A DNA stretch of 64,000 bases from Bacteroidetes bacterium UBA7674 (GTDB taxonomy: Bacteria; Bacteroidota; Bacteroidia; Chitinophagales; Chitinophagaceae). Made by a program: the position numbers and the translations under genes. Positions 9,402-16,760 of this stretch are shown here, piece after piece. The stretch is from the NCBI GenBank assembly GCA_002483105.1, contig DLHG01000001.1, positions 263,831 through 327,830 of the forward strand. The letters are read 5' to 3'. Position 1 is the first letter of the stretch; each line of letters opens with the position of its first letter. The notes under the pieces were generated by a model, which was not told the origin of the DNA, ran no database searches, and was given only the letters and a program-made list of their open reading frames with translations.

Positions 9402-9432
9402 TTGGTATTCACATCCCGCACTACTAGCTTTG
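9402..9432 (+). promoter_or_regulatory. Consensus Bacteroidota promoter for the metal-handling operon
   Basis: TTTG (9401-9404), 20 bases, then TAGCTTTG (9425-9432), an exact TAnnTTTG -7 box. It would start transcription at about 9437-9440, at the putative GTG start codon (9438) of the first gene. Confidence 0.65.
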
Positions 9433-9437
9433 TGTTA

Positions 9438-9812
9438 GTGAAAAAGAGTATAGCCATAATTGTTTCCTTGTGCCTCGTGTTTCAATGCGCGGTGCAGCTG
9501 GGCATTGTGGGTTTATACCAACTGAACAAAAGCTATATCGCTAAAAACCTTTGCGAGAACAGGGCTAAACCCAAAATGAAGTGCAATGGTAAGTGCCACC
9601 TGAAGAAGCAATTGAAAAAAGCCAGTCAGCAACAGGAAAAGGACAGCAAGCAGGGACAGGAAGAAGTAGCTGTAGCCACTGTGTTTGTGCTACCTGCACA
9701 ATGGCAACCCGCTCCACATTATTTCGGTAATTCTATTACACATACATCTTCTTATACAGCGCCGGAAGGGTTCTCTTTCTCAGCTGATATTTTCCATCCA
9801 CCACAGGTGTAG
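9438..9812 (+). CDS. Small exported Cys/Lys-rich protein (CxGKCxLxK motif), putative metal-associated
   Basis: A protein of about 124 aa. I chose the GTG at 9438 because it starts directly on the basic n-region and hydrophobic core (KKSIAIIVSLCLVFQC) of a signal peptide or membrane anchor; no in-frame ATG exists. Next comes a conserved-looking KMKCNGKCHLKKQLKK segment, then a Gln/Lys-rich linker and a His/Pro-containing tail. The paired Cys in CNGKC suggest metal or redox chemistry. It is first in an operon with an outer-membrane-like barrel, an MbnP-like lipoprotein and a YHS lipoprotein, so a role in copper or other metal homeostasis is inferred. I know of no assigned function for this family. 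Confidence 0.65.
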   Translation: MKKSIAIIVSLCLVFQCAVQLGIVGLYQLNKSYIAKNLCENRAKPKMKCNGKCHLKKQLKKASQQQEKDSKQGQEEVAVATVFVLPAQWQPAPHYFGNSITHTSSYTAPEGFSFSADIFHPPQV

Positions 9813-9909
9813 TTCCATGCGCGAGTTTTTACGCGAGCCTACATCTCCTACCCACTTCCAAGGGGAATTACGTGGGAGTATCATTCATTTACCGATTTAA
9901 TATTTCAGC

Positions 9910-10824
9910 ATGAAGTATATACTCATGCCTGTGCTTGCAATACTGCTATGTGCAAAGGCTGTTGCCTGCGACGTATGCGGTGGCTCGCAGGGCAGCTACC
10001 TGGGCATATTGCCGAGGTATAATAGTCATTTCGTGGGGCTGAGTTTTCAATACCAGCAGTTCACCAGTACACATCCTGTAATGGCAAGCGAAAAAAAGCC
10101 TGTGCAGTCACAAAACTTTGTGCGTAGTGTCACTGCATGGGGTAGGTTTTATCCCCTGAAGCGACTACAGCTATTCGCTTTTGCTCCCTATAGCTACAAT
10201 AGTGCCGTAGAGCCTACACAGACCGTGCTGATGAATGGCATAGGCGATATAAGGGTGGTAGCCAACTACATGCTGCTGAACACAGCAGACAGCTCTCAAA
10301 ACAGAGTAAAACATACACTGCTGGCAGGCGGTGGCATAAAAGCTCCTACCGGCAGGAATGATGTCACCAACACGGAGGGCATCATTCTCAGCAATATGCA
10401 GCCTGGAACAGGCAGTTGGGACTATACAGCCAATGTTAACTATACTTTCCGTATTGACAAGGCTGGCATTAATGGCGATGTCTCGTATAAGCTAAGTGGT
10501 GTGAACAAACGCGATTACCGCTATGGCAACAAGCTGAATGCAGGACTTACCGCTTTCTACTGGTACGATAAAGGGAAAGTATCCCTGTTGCCACAGGCCG
10601 GACTGAGATATGAACACAGCGATGTGGACTACAGCAGTTACGTGTACCGCATTCGCAATACATATAGTGGTGGCGCGCAGGCGTATGCGGTGGCAGGTGC
10701 GGGAATCTACCTGGGTAAATTCGGAATTACTGCTACAGGTAGCTTACCTGTATGGCAGCACTATGCAGGAGGGTTGGTGACGGCAAAACCACGGTTAGAA
10801 ACACAGGTACAGTTCCTTTTTTAA
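9910..10824 (+). CDS. Predicted outer-membrane beta-barrel with N-terminal CDVCGG motif
   Basis: A 304-aa exported protein with signal peptide MKYILMPVLAILLCAKAVA, followed at once by CDVCGGSQGSYLGILP. The rest is alternating hydrophobic/polar strands rich in Tyr, Gly and Asn and ends with ETQVQFLF, a typical barrel C-terminus with terminal Phe. A small outer-membrane porin or transporter-like barrel is likely. The N-terminal CxxC could hold a soft metal such as copper. It is 97 bases after the preceding gene and 26 bases before the next, so it is co-transcribed with metal-related neighbours. The function is inferred from motif and context only. Confidence 0.68.
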   Translation: MKYILMPVLAILLCAKAVACDVCGGSQGSYLGILPRYNSHFVGLSFQYQQFTSTHPVMASEKKPVQSQNFVRSVTAWGRFYPLKRLQLFAFAPYSYNSAVEPTQTVLMNGIGDIRVVANYMLLNTADSSQNRVKHTLLAGGGIKAPTGRNDVTNTEGIILSNMQPGTGSWDYTANVNYTFRIDKAGINGDVSYKLSGVNKRDYRYGNKLNAGLTAFYWYDKGKVSLLPQAGLRYEHSDVDYSSYVYRIRNTYSGGAQAYAVAGAGIYLGKFGITATGSLPVWQHYAGGLVTAKPRLETQVQFLF

Positions 10825-10850
10825 GTAAGAATTAAAATCCAATTAGAATA

Positions 10851-11255
10851 ATGAAAAACGTCAACAGATATATCAAATATGGCTTAATTATTGCCTTAGG
10901 AATAGTTAGCTCTTGTAAAAGAAACGATACAACAGCCCCTGAGCCAACTATCAATATAAATATACAGTCTCCTACAGAAGGCGCTGTAGTAACCGGCGGA
11001 AATACGCTGCATATATCAGCGGAAGTTAACAGCCCTGTAGACCTGCATGGCTACGAGTGGAAGATAAGGGATAAAGACAACGGCACAGAGATAGGAAGTG
11101 GAGAAGGCCATGTGCACGAAAAAAACTTCACCATAAACGCAGACTATACAGGCAATGTAACAAAAGTTACCAATGCGGAACTGGAAATTACCGTAATTGT
11201 AAGTCACGATGGAGAACAGGCGAACAAAAAAGTAAACATTACGCTAAATCCTTAA
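10851..11255 (+). CDS. Small Ig-like lipoprotein
   Basis: A 134-aa lipoprotein: an N-terminal hydrophobic segment, lipobox around IVSSC (Cys22), and an acidic/Pro linker (TTAPEPT). It ends in one Ig-like beta-sandwich beginning NINIQSPTEGAVVTGG, with a His-containing GEGHVHEKNF loop. The SPT-G-x-V-x-G-G opening is typical of bacterial Ig-like/Big domains. It probably sits on the periplasmic or cell surface as a partner or structural part of the operon; the His-rich loop could bind metal. I do not recognise a specific family. Confidence 0.65.
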   Translation: MKNVNRYIKYGLIIALGIVSSCKRNDTTAPEPTININIQSPTEGAVVTGGNTLHISAEVNSPVDLHGYEWKIRDKDNGTEIGSGEGHVHEKNFTINADYTGNVTKVTNAELEITVIVSHDGEQANKKVNITLNP

Positions 11256-11300
11256 TAAGGTCATTTTTTACAAATCATTCAACACAAAAAATCATTCATA

Positions 11301-12080
11301 ATGAACAAGCTTATAAAAACAGCAACAGTATTATCATTCGCAGTTATCACAGCATTATCCTCTTGTAAAAAGAAAGAAGATCCCGTAATTATTGTAGACC
11401 CGCCAAACCCTTCGGGCTCTGTGCATATGGAGTTCTTCAATAAAGTGGGAGGGGATATGCTGATCCTTAATACCGGTCAGTATCAGAACCAGAACGGCGA
11501 TACATTCAACGTTACCAAGTTCAACTACTTCATCACTAACATAAAGCTGAACAAAGCAGATGGCACCCAGTTTACAGAAACGGAAAGCTACCACCTGCTG
11601 AAACAGTCGAATCCAAGCTCAATGACCTTTGACATAGCAGAAGTTCCGAATGGCACTTATAAGTCGGTGACATTTATGATAGGTGTGGATAGTCTGCGGA
11701 ATTCGTCAGGTGCACAGACAGGCGCGCTGGATGTGAACAATGATATGTACTGGGACTGGAACAGTGGTTACATTATGATGAAGATGGAAGGAAGCTCAAG
11801 CAGCTCTACACAAGGTGGAGGTCTACTGCAGTTCCATATGGGCGGGTTCAGCGGTGCGAATAGTGTATTGAGAACAGTTACACTCACCTTCCCGCAAGAC
11901 CTGGTGATAAACGGCAACGAGCAGCATATGCACGTAACGGCCAACCTGCTGAAAATGTTCGGTGATATAAATATCATTGACTTCGCTACTCTTTCAGCGG
12001 TACATATGCCGGGTGCGAACGCGAAAAAAATAGCGGATAATTACCAGCAAATGTTTTCTGTAACGGCAATTGGTGAGTAA
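11301..12080 (+). CDS. MbnP-like copper-binding lipoprotein
   Basis: A 259-aa lipoprotein (lipobox ALSSC, then a Lys-rich linker). The mature domain matches the MbnP family: VHMEFFNKVGGDMLIL, then GDTFNVTKFNYFITNIKL, YHLLKQSNPSSMTFDI, the GTYKSVTFMIGVDSLRN segment and the Trp-rich DMYWDWNSGYIMMKMEG. It ends with an NEQHMHVTANLLKMFG stretch. MbnP was named as the partner of MbnH in methanobactin operons, and homologues bind copper. The window has no methanobactin precursor and no MbnH-type di-haem enzyme, so this is probably a stand-alone copper-handling lipoprotein. It overlaps nothing; its stop is 19 bases before the next gene's start. Confidence 0.85.
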   Translation: MNKLIKTATVLSFAVITALSSCKKKEDPVIIVDPPNPSGSVHMEFFNKVGGDMLILNTGQYQNQNGDTFNVTKFNYFITNIKLNKADGTQFTETESYHLLKQSNPSSMTFDIAEVPNGTYKSVTFMIGVDSLRNSSGAQTGALDVNNDMYWDWNSGYIMMKMEGSSSSSTQGGGLLQFHMGGFSGANSVLRTVTLTFPQDLVINGNEQHMHVTANLLKMFGDINIIDFATLSAVHMPGANAKKIADNYQQMFSVTAIGE

Positions 12081-12099
12081 CTTTATACAAACGAATGAG

Positions 12100-12324
12100 A
12101 TGAAATTAGAAAGGCCATACGAATTTGTATTAACAGGTTTAGGAATCGCATTGATGCTGTTTTTATTACCCGCTATTATTAGCGCGTTCTACAGCACGCC
12201 CGCATTCTGGATGCTGCTGATAGCTGCACTATCTGTTGGGGTGATATACCTGGGTGTAGAAATGTTCATGAACGTTAAGAAGTTGAATCCTGCTACAAGT
12301 ATAGTACCTGGAACAAGGAAATAA
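12100..12324 (+). CDS. Small two-helix membrane protein
   Basis: A 74-aa protein from the ATG at 12100; the longer frame starts from a TTG inside the previous gene. Two hydrophobic helices (about residues 10-30 and 38-58) are joined by a short loop containing FYSTPAFW, with short cytosolic ends (MKLERPYEF; NVKKLNPATS). I do not recognise a family. Tight packing in the operon suggests it supports the metal-handling proteins around it. A hairpin that may weaken transcription follows at 12329. Confidence 0.6.
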   Translation: MKLERPYEFVLTGLGIALMLFLLPAIISAFYSTPAFWMLLIAALSVGVIYLGVEMFMNVKKLNPATSIVPGTRK

Positions 12325-12328
12325 TATT

Positions 12329-12360
12329 CAAAGCGTTGGCGTAATGCCAATGCTTTGATT
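12329..12360 (+). terminator. Intra-operon hairpin / attenuating terminator
   Basis: A 12-bp stem (12329-12340 with 12346-12357, one G-T wobble) and a 5-base loop, followed by ATTTTAG. The weak T-tract suggests partial termination or mRNA-end stabilisation before the YHS gene. Confidence 0.5.
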
Positions 12361-12389
12361 TTAGATTGATCACCATAAAGCAAACGAAT

Positions 12390-12692
12390 ATGTTACTACG
12401 ATCTTTAAAAAAAGGAATAATATTGGCGCTGCTCCCGCTTATGGTGGCTTGCGGCAACGATGACACTACCGGCACTACCAGTGAAGACATAGACAGCCTG
12501 CAGGATAGCGGTATGAATGAAGCTCCTATAGCTCATACTCCCGGAGCTAAAACAGACCCGGTATGCGAAATGGAAAAGGACGATACCTGGACGGAGTATA
12601 GCGTTGTTAATAATGACACTACATGGTTTTGCAGCGAAGGTTGCAAAAAAGCATTTGATGCCCGCCCTGAAAAATATACCGGTAAAAAATAA
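12390..12692 (+). CDS. YHS-domain lipoprotein
   Basis: A 100-aa lipoprotein starting at the ATG at 12390. The signal peptide MLLRSLKKGIILALLPLMVA leads into lipobox Cys (VACG). An acidic Ser/Thr/Asp linker (about residues 22-48) is followed by a YHS-type domain: TDPVCEMEKDD, WTEYSVVNNDTTWFCSEGC, KKAFDARPEKY. The domain carries the characteristic DPVC...FCS..C cysteines, used for Cu(I) or other soft metals in copper ATPases, TRASH/YHS proteins and related periplasmic chaperones. Here it would be tethered to a membrane facing the periplasm or outside. With the MbnP-like gene upstream it is the strongest indication that this operon handles copper. Confidence 0.82.
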   Translation: MLLRSLKKGIILALLPLMVACGNDDTTGTTSEDIDSLQDSGMNEAPIAHTPGAKTDPVCEMEKDDTWTEYSVVNNDTTWFCSEGCKKAFDARPEKYTGKK

Positions 12693-12708
12693 AACCTAAA
12701 TCAAAAAA

Positions 12709-13107
12709 ATGAAAACGATCAATGTGCTATTGGTGATGCTGCTGGCCCTTACACTAAGTGCTGCCAGTTGCACACGCCAGGACAAAGCGGGCAAAGGAGG
12801 CAATGCCATACTCAAAATCACACCAAGACATCATGACAATCCTATATCAGACTGCGTGGTGTATATAAAGTATAATACCTCTACCCCGCCATCAGAAACG
12901 GCGGAAGGCTATGATGAACAAATGGCCGTGGTGATAGAGGACGGAAAGCCTGTTGCCACCTTTACCGGATTGAAAAACGGGAAGTATTATATATATGGTT
13001 ATGGCTTTGATGCTGATATTTCACAAAATGTGAAAGGTGGGATACCTTATGAGATTACTTCGCAAAGCACTATCAATATAAATGTACCCGTAACTGAAGG
13101 AGACTAA
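12709..13107 (+). CDS. Hypothetical lipoprotein, last gene of the metal operon
   Basis: A 132-aa lipoprotein: signal peptide MKTINVLLVMLLALTLSAAS, then Cys21 and a basic/Gly linker. The mature part looks like one beta-sandwich: AILKITPRHHDNPISDCVVY, a THR/SER/PRO loop, FTGLKNGKYYIYGYGFD (a prealbumin/SpaA-like 'GLKNGKYY' strand) and a final NINVPVTEG strand. A His-His pair and one Cys lie in the first strands. Function unknown. It is 16 bases after the YHS gene, and a strong terminator follows. Confidence 0.65.
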   Translation: MKTINVLLVMLLALTLSAASCTRQDKAGKGGNAILKITPRHHDNPISDCVVYIKYNTSTPPSETAEGYDEQMAVVIEDGKPVATFTGLKNGKYYIYGYGFDADISQNVKGGIPYEITSQSTININVPVTEGD

Positions 13108-13132
13108 TGTGTAGCACTTGAAATAATACAAG

Positions 13133-13159
13133 AGCCATCCCTAAGGGGGTGGCTTTTTT
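13133..13159 (+). terminator. Terminator of the metal-handling operon
   Basis: A 9-bp stem (13133-13141 with 13146-13154) and TAAG loop, followed by a T-run on the plus strand. Confidence 0.8.
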
Positions 13160-13163
13160 GTAT

Positions 13164-13193
13164 AAAAAAAGCCTGCTGTACAAAACAGCAGGC
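13164..13193 (-). terminator. Terminator, minus strand
   Basis: A perfect 9-bp stem (13171-13179 with 13185-13193), followed on the minus strand by seven T (A-run 13164-13170). It could stop leftward transcription from the gene at 13399-13758. Confidence 0.65.
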
Positions 13194-13330
13194 GTGTCAA
13201 AACAAAAAATAAAAAACACAAACCGCTGGCAAGATAAAAATAAAACGGATAAAACAATAGTTATCCACAGGCAATCTACAAAACAGAACAATAAATATAA
13301 ATATTTTATATTTAAAATATAATAAATTAA

Positions 13331-13363
13331 TTAGTCTCAGCTTGTGTTTCAAGCTGAGACTAA
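13331..13363. repeat. Perfect 14-bp inverted repeat
   Basis: 13331-13344 is the exact reverse complement of 13350-13363 with a 5-base loop. It lies just after the stop of the minus-strand gene at 13399. The following minus-strand sequence is A/T-rich but has no long T-run, so it may be a terminator or an mRNA-end stabiliser. Confidence 0.6.
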
Positions 13364-13398
13364 CACGTATAAACCAATGTTAAAATTTATTGAAATAG

Positions 13399-13758
13399 CT
13401 ATATAGCCTTTCCACGAGCGACATGGCTTGTGGCTACCTCGCCTATAGTGAGGTTGTTCTTTTCCAGCCAGGTGAAGATATCATACTGCACCAGGTCGGT
13501 ATGAACCTGGGTGGAGCGAGCAATAACTATAACATCATAGAGCAAGCCATGATATTCTTCCAATGCCTTAACGGCATCATCGCAAAGCAAATAATGCAGA
13601 AGAAACTGCTTCTTATTCTGCAAGTCGAAAGGTGCTACGGCCACACATTCTATTTCACCAATTTCCGGCAAGGCCGGGTCGAAAGTACCCCCGACTAAAT
13701 TCTGCAAATCACCACAGAGTTGCTTTGCATCATTCAATGCAAATGGTATGTGTTTCAT
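13399..13758 (-). CDS. Hypothetical protein
   Basis: A 119-aa cytosolic protein with no signal peptide and no membrane helix. I use the ATG at 13756-13758 (MKHIPFALND); five more in-frame codons precede it. Visible elements are an acidic PALPEIGEIE segment, LQNKKQFLLHYLLCDDAVKA and a beta-alpha C-terminal part (GLLYDVIVIARSTQV, YDIFTWLEKNN). I recognise no family. It stands alone between convergent and same-strand neighbours, with hairpins on its 3' side. Confidence 0.55.
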   Translation of the reverse strand: MKHIPFALNDAKQLCGDLQNLVGGTFDPALPEIGEIECVAVAPFDLQNKKQFLLHYLLCDDAVKALEEYHGLLYDVIVIARSTQVHTDLVQYDIFTWLEKNNLTIGEVATSHVARGKAI

Positions 13759-13925
13759 TATGAAAAAAGTCACTGCGAATATAATGATTTATTAATGTGT
13801 TGACAACATTTATAAAAATAGTTTCCCATTTGTTATCAACAAGATATCCTTCATATTCAACGTATTATTTAGACGCTTAAGTATATTCAATTCCTGTGCC
13901 GAATAAGAAATCTTTTACAAAAAAT

Positions 13926-13957
13926 AAGGGTTACCTACTTTGCAGCAGGTAACCCTT
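13926..13957 (-). terminator. Terminator of the beta-helix T9SS gene
   Basis: A perfect 11-bp stem (13926-13936 with 13947-13957); on the minus strand it is followed by TTATTTTTTG. Its stem shares the AAGGGTTAC core with the tRNA-Lys terminator at 7652. Confidence 0.8.
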
Positions 13958-13976
13958 AAAAAGTATTAATCCCTGA

Positions 13977-16511
13977 TTATTGTTTCACAAACTTCTGAAC
14001 ACTTACTGTACCATCTGATAAGCTTGCTTTTATCATGTATATACCTGAAGCCAGTTCTGATACATTGAATGATACCTCGTTAGTGCCTTCATTTAAAGCG
14101 TTGATCTGAGACAGCATAATCTTACCTGTAATATCGGTGATCTGCACACTTACTTCTCCTGCTACTACGCTATTCAGTGCAACTGAGATCATGCTGCTTG
14201 CAGGGTTAGGATATACAGATGTAATGTCTATGTTCGTAACAGCGCCATTCTTTACAGCAACTATATTTGAGTAGGTACTGCTACCATCCTTTTCATTCAT
14301 TTTCAGCCTATAGTAATTGTAGCCTGTTTTTGGTTGCAGGTCGCTGAACTTGTAATTGTTGGCCATGGCTTTGTTGTTACATTTTACAGAGCCAATAGCT
14401 GCGAAATCAACGCCATTATCCGAGCGCTCTACATCAAAATGGGTCATGTTCTTTTCAGAAGCTGTAGCCCATGCAAGGTCGTTTATGTTATTATTATTCT
14501 TAGCTGTAAAAGTCAACAGCTCCAGTCCCAATGGCACACTACCCAGTGTAAATAAGCCCAGGTTGGAAATAACGGTAGATTGGTTAATATATTTACCATC
14601 AACATCTGCTGTTACACTGCCGCCTTTCTCACCCCATTGTCCCGTACCTGTAGTGTCTTTTACTATTCTCAGGCTACCATCAGGTATAGCGCGGTTTTCT
14701 GCATCTGTAAAGTAAAACTCTACCTGAGCAGTATAACCTGCACCGCCGGTTTCCTGTATATCGTAATAGCTATGTATCCTGCTATTATAAGGATACGGAG
14801 GAACGAGCGTAGCGGGATCTATACCCGAGTAATATTGCAGGTCAACTGTTGTAGGAACAGAGCCACCGGCACCCCAGGTAATTCTTGCAATTTTTCTTTG
14901 ACCTACACTATATGTTGTTACAGTACTTGGAGCAGGAGCAGCATCAGCTGTTGCTATTGGAGGTAATACGCCCGCAGCAGGAGTAAACTCTCTTGAACCC
15001 ATATCATTCGGGAAGCCCGGAGTAGTATTACGCACTACGTTATTTATATCAAGACCGTAGTTAGCCATAGCTAAAGCACGGCCATTGATCAACCAGCTAT
15101 TTGCATCGTTAATATCAACTTCAACGCCATCGCCAACAACAAGCATTACAGGCAGACCTACCACAGAACCTTTATCGTCTGTTGAAACTGTTTTCCAGTC
15201 AGCAAAAGTGCTGGTGATAGTACCAAGATAACCCAGGTCGCCAGTAGAATAATACAAGTTGTAATCAACTACATCAAGTACGGGCGCTAAAGCACTGTAT
15301 ACACTATAGTTCACACCACCTGTAGTATTGTTTATCAACACATTGTTAGAGAGGTTCACACCATTGAAATTCACAGCAGCACCTATGTACAATGCAGCAG
15401 CGCCACCATCACCACTTACAGGTGCAACGGACAGGTAAACTGTATTATGATACAGGTCATAACCATCTGCCTGGAGCAGCGCTATACCATATGTGCCGTT
15501 ATCTTCTGTAAAAGGTAACGCAGGATGGCCCTGGCTGGAAATAGTATGGATCTCATTGTTGTAAATTTTTACGTTAGATGCTCCGCCAATAGCTGAATTG
15601 ACATAGATACCTACCGCGCCGAAACCAGTAACGGTTTCCAGGTTAGAGATATCGTGTATCCTGTTACCAGAGATAGTAGTGTTGAAAATAGACTGGCCAA
15701 GGTCAATACCTGTAACAGCCTGGGCTACATCTGCAGAAACACCCATTACAGTATTGTTCGTTATCTGAGCACCATCCACGTTTACTACAGAGATACCGCG
15801 TGTACCGAGGCCTTCACCGGCAGTCAGTGAACCTACTATATTGTTACCTATCTGCAAGCCTGCATCAGCCGAAGTACCACCAATTACAGCGATACCTACG
15901 CGGCATTTACGAACTATATTTCTATTGAACCTGTTATTACTGTTCTGCGCGGTAGGAGCAGTACCAAGCGTTCCGCTACCACCGGTAATAATACCATAAG
16001 AGGTCTCATCGCTATCCACACCTTCAAAAATGCAATTGGTGAAGAGGTTTCCCTCAGCGCCGTTATTACCACCGATAGCAGTACTGCTCAGCCAGATAGC
16101 CGCGTTTCCGCCACCTATGGAAGTGTTACGGATAGTAAGGTCTTGTGAGCCTCCGCCGCCTAACCAGTCTCCATCAATAGTAACGTTGTCGGCTCCTCTC
16201 AGATTTATGACAGCAGTACCATCACCTTCCACTGTTATATTTGCAGCAGTTGGCTGTATAGTTACGCTTGTGTAGCTGGAACCAAACACGCCACTCGGGT
16301 TAAGCGTTGCCATAGCACCGGCCGGCTCAACTATACTTGCAGTAATATCAATGATTATATCACCTGTATGTACACCGGTATTGATTGCAAAGAAAGCGTC
16401 AGTAAGGTTAGGGTAAGTAGTAACAGGCCCACCCGTTGATACGTTCACCTGTGCCAGGGAAACGCCGCAACTCAACACAATGCTACTTAGTAATAAGTAT
16501 GCTTTTTTCAT
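13977..16511 (-). CDS. T9SS cargo protein with right-handed beta-helix
   Basis: An 844-aa exported protein. The signal peptide (MKKAYLLLSSIVLSCGVSLA) precedes QVNVSTGG. Residues about 30-470 show repeated short strands with Asn/Gly/Val turns (VTIDGDWLG, LTIRNTSIGG, ITNNTVMGV, NTTISGNRIHDI), as in parallel beta-helix/NosD-like surface proteins. A region around 520-640 has a Trp/Gly-rich beta fold. Residues about 660-760 resemble a fibronectin-like segment (LELLTFTAKNNN...DVERSDNG). The C-terminal 75 residues are a T9SS sorting domain (VYPNPASSMISV, ITDITGKIM, LASGIYMIKASL, FVKQ). It should be secreted and attached to the surface. The substrate, if any, is unknown; polysaccharide binding is one possibility. 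Confidence 0.85.
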   Translation of the reverse strand: MKKAYLLLSSIVLSCGVSLAQVNVSTGGPVTTYPNLTDAFFAINTGVHTGDIIIDITASIVEPAGAMATLNPSGVFGSSYTSVTIQPTAANITVEGDGTAVINLRGADNVTIDGDWLGGGGSQDLTIRNTSIGGGNAAIWLSSTAIGGNNGAEGNLFTNCIFEGVDSDETSYGIITGGSGTLGTAPTAQNSNNRFNRNIVRKCRVGIAVIGGTSADAGLQIGNNIVGSLTAGEGLGTRGISVVNVDGAQITNNTVMGVSADVAQAVTGIDLGQSIFNTTISGNRIHDISNLETVTGFGAVGIYVNSAIGGASNVKIYNNEIHTISSQGHPALPFTEDNGTYGIALLQADGYDLYHNTVYLSVAPVSGDGGAAALYIGAAVNFNGVNLSNNVLINNTTGGVNYSVYSALAPVLDVVDYNLYYSTGDLGYLGTITSTFADWKTVSTDDKGSVVGLPVMLVVGDGVEVDINDANSWLINGRALAMANYGLDINNVVRNTTPGFPNDMGSREFTPAAGVLPPIATADAAPAPSTVTTYSVGQRKIARITWGAGGSVPTTVDLQYYSGIDPATLVPPYPYNSRIHSYYDIQETGGAGYTAQVEFYFTDAENRAIPDGSLRIVKDTTGTGQWGEKGGSVTADVDGKYINQSTVISNLGLFTLGSVPLGLELLTFTAKNNNNINDLAWATASEKNMTHFDVERSDNGVDFAAIGSVKCNNKAMANNYKFSDLQPKTGYNYYRLKMNEKDGSSTYSNIVAVKNGAVTNIDITSVYPNPASSMISVALNSVVAGEVSVQITDITGKIMLSQINALNEGTNEVSFNVSELASGIYMIKASLSDGTVSVQKFVKQ

Positions 16512-16706
16512 AAGGTTGTTGTTTTTCTCGAATTTGACCTAAAGATATTAATTAAATCGCGTTCTAAGACGCGGGAATACAAATTATTTGGGTGAATGTC
16601 CGCCACCGGCCGTACTCTTAAAGCATGATTATATCTAATGGTTTAACTATTATTTGAAGGTAACACTTAACGCGTACTGACGGCATAAAGCCGTACAGAC
16701 GCTAAT

Positions 16707-16739
16707 AAAAAAACGCCGTCCCCGAAAAGGGACGGCGTT
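16707..16739 (-). terminator. Terminator of the Ig-repeat T9SS gene
   Basis: A perfect 11-bp G+C-rich stem (16712-16722 with 16729-16739) and a 6-base loop, followed on the minus strand by a run of T. Confidence 0.88.
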
Positions 16740-16760
16740 ATATGAGGGAAACTCTATTTT

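Larger units (their letters stand above)
8889..9437. other. Large intergenic region between divergent genes
   Basis: About 550 bases without a credible gene. It contains the phased TACCG array (9039-9150), then an A+T-rich stretch (about 9160-9260), then a G+C-richer block at 9270-9365 with a GGCGC/GCGCC inverted pair (about 9333-9357), and finally the promoter at 9402-9432. The 71-codon minus-strand frame inside it has atypical composition and no homology I recognise. Confidence 0.55.
13108..13398. other. Convergent intergenic region with three stem-loops
   Basis: About 290 bases between two convergent genes, containing three hairpins (13133-13159, 13164-13193, 13331-13363) and otherwise A/T-rich sequence. 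No credible gene is visible; the 72-codon minus-strand frame runs through two of the hairpins. Confidence 0.6.
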
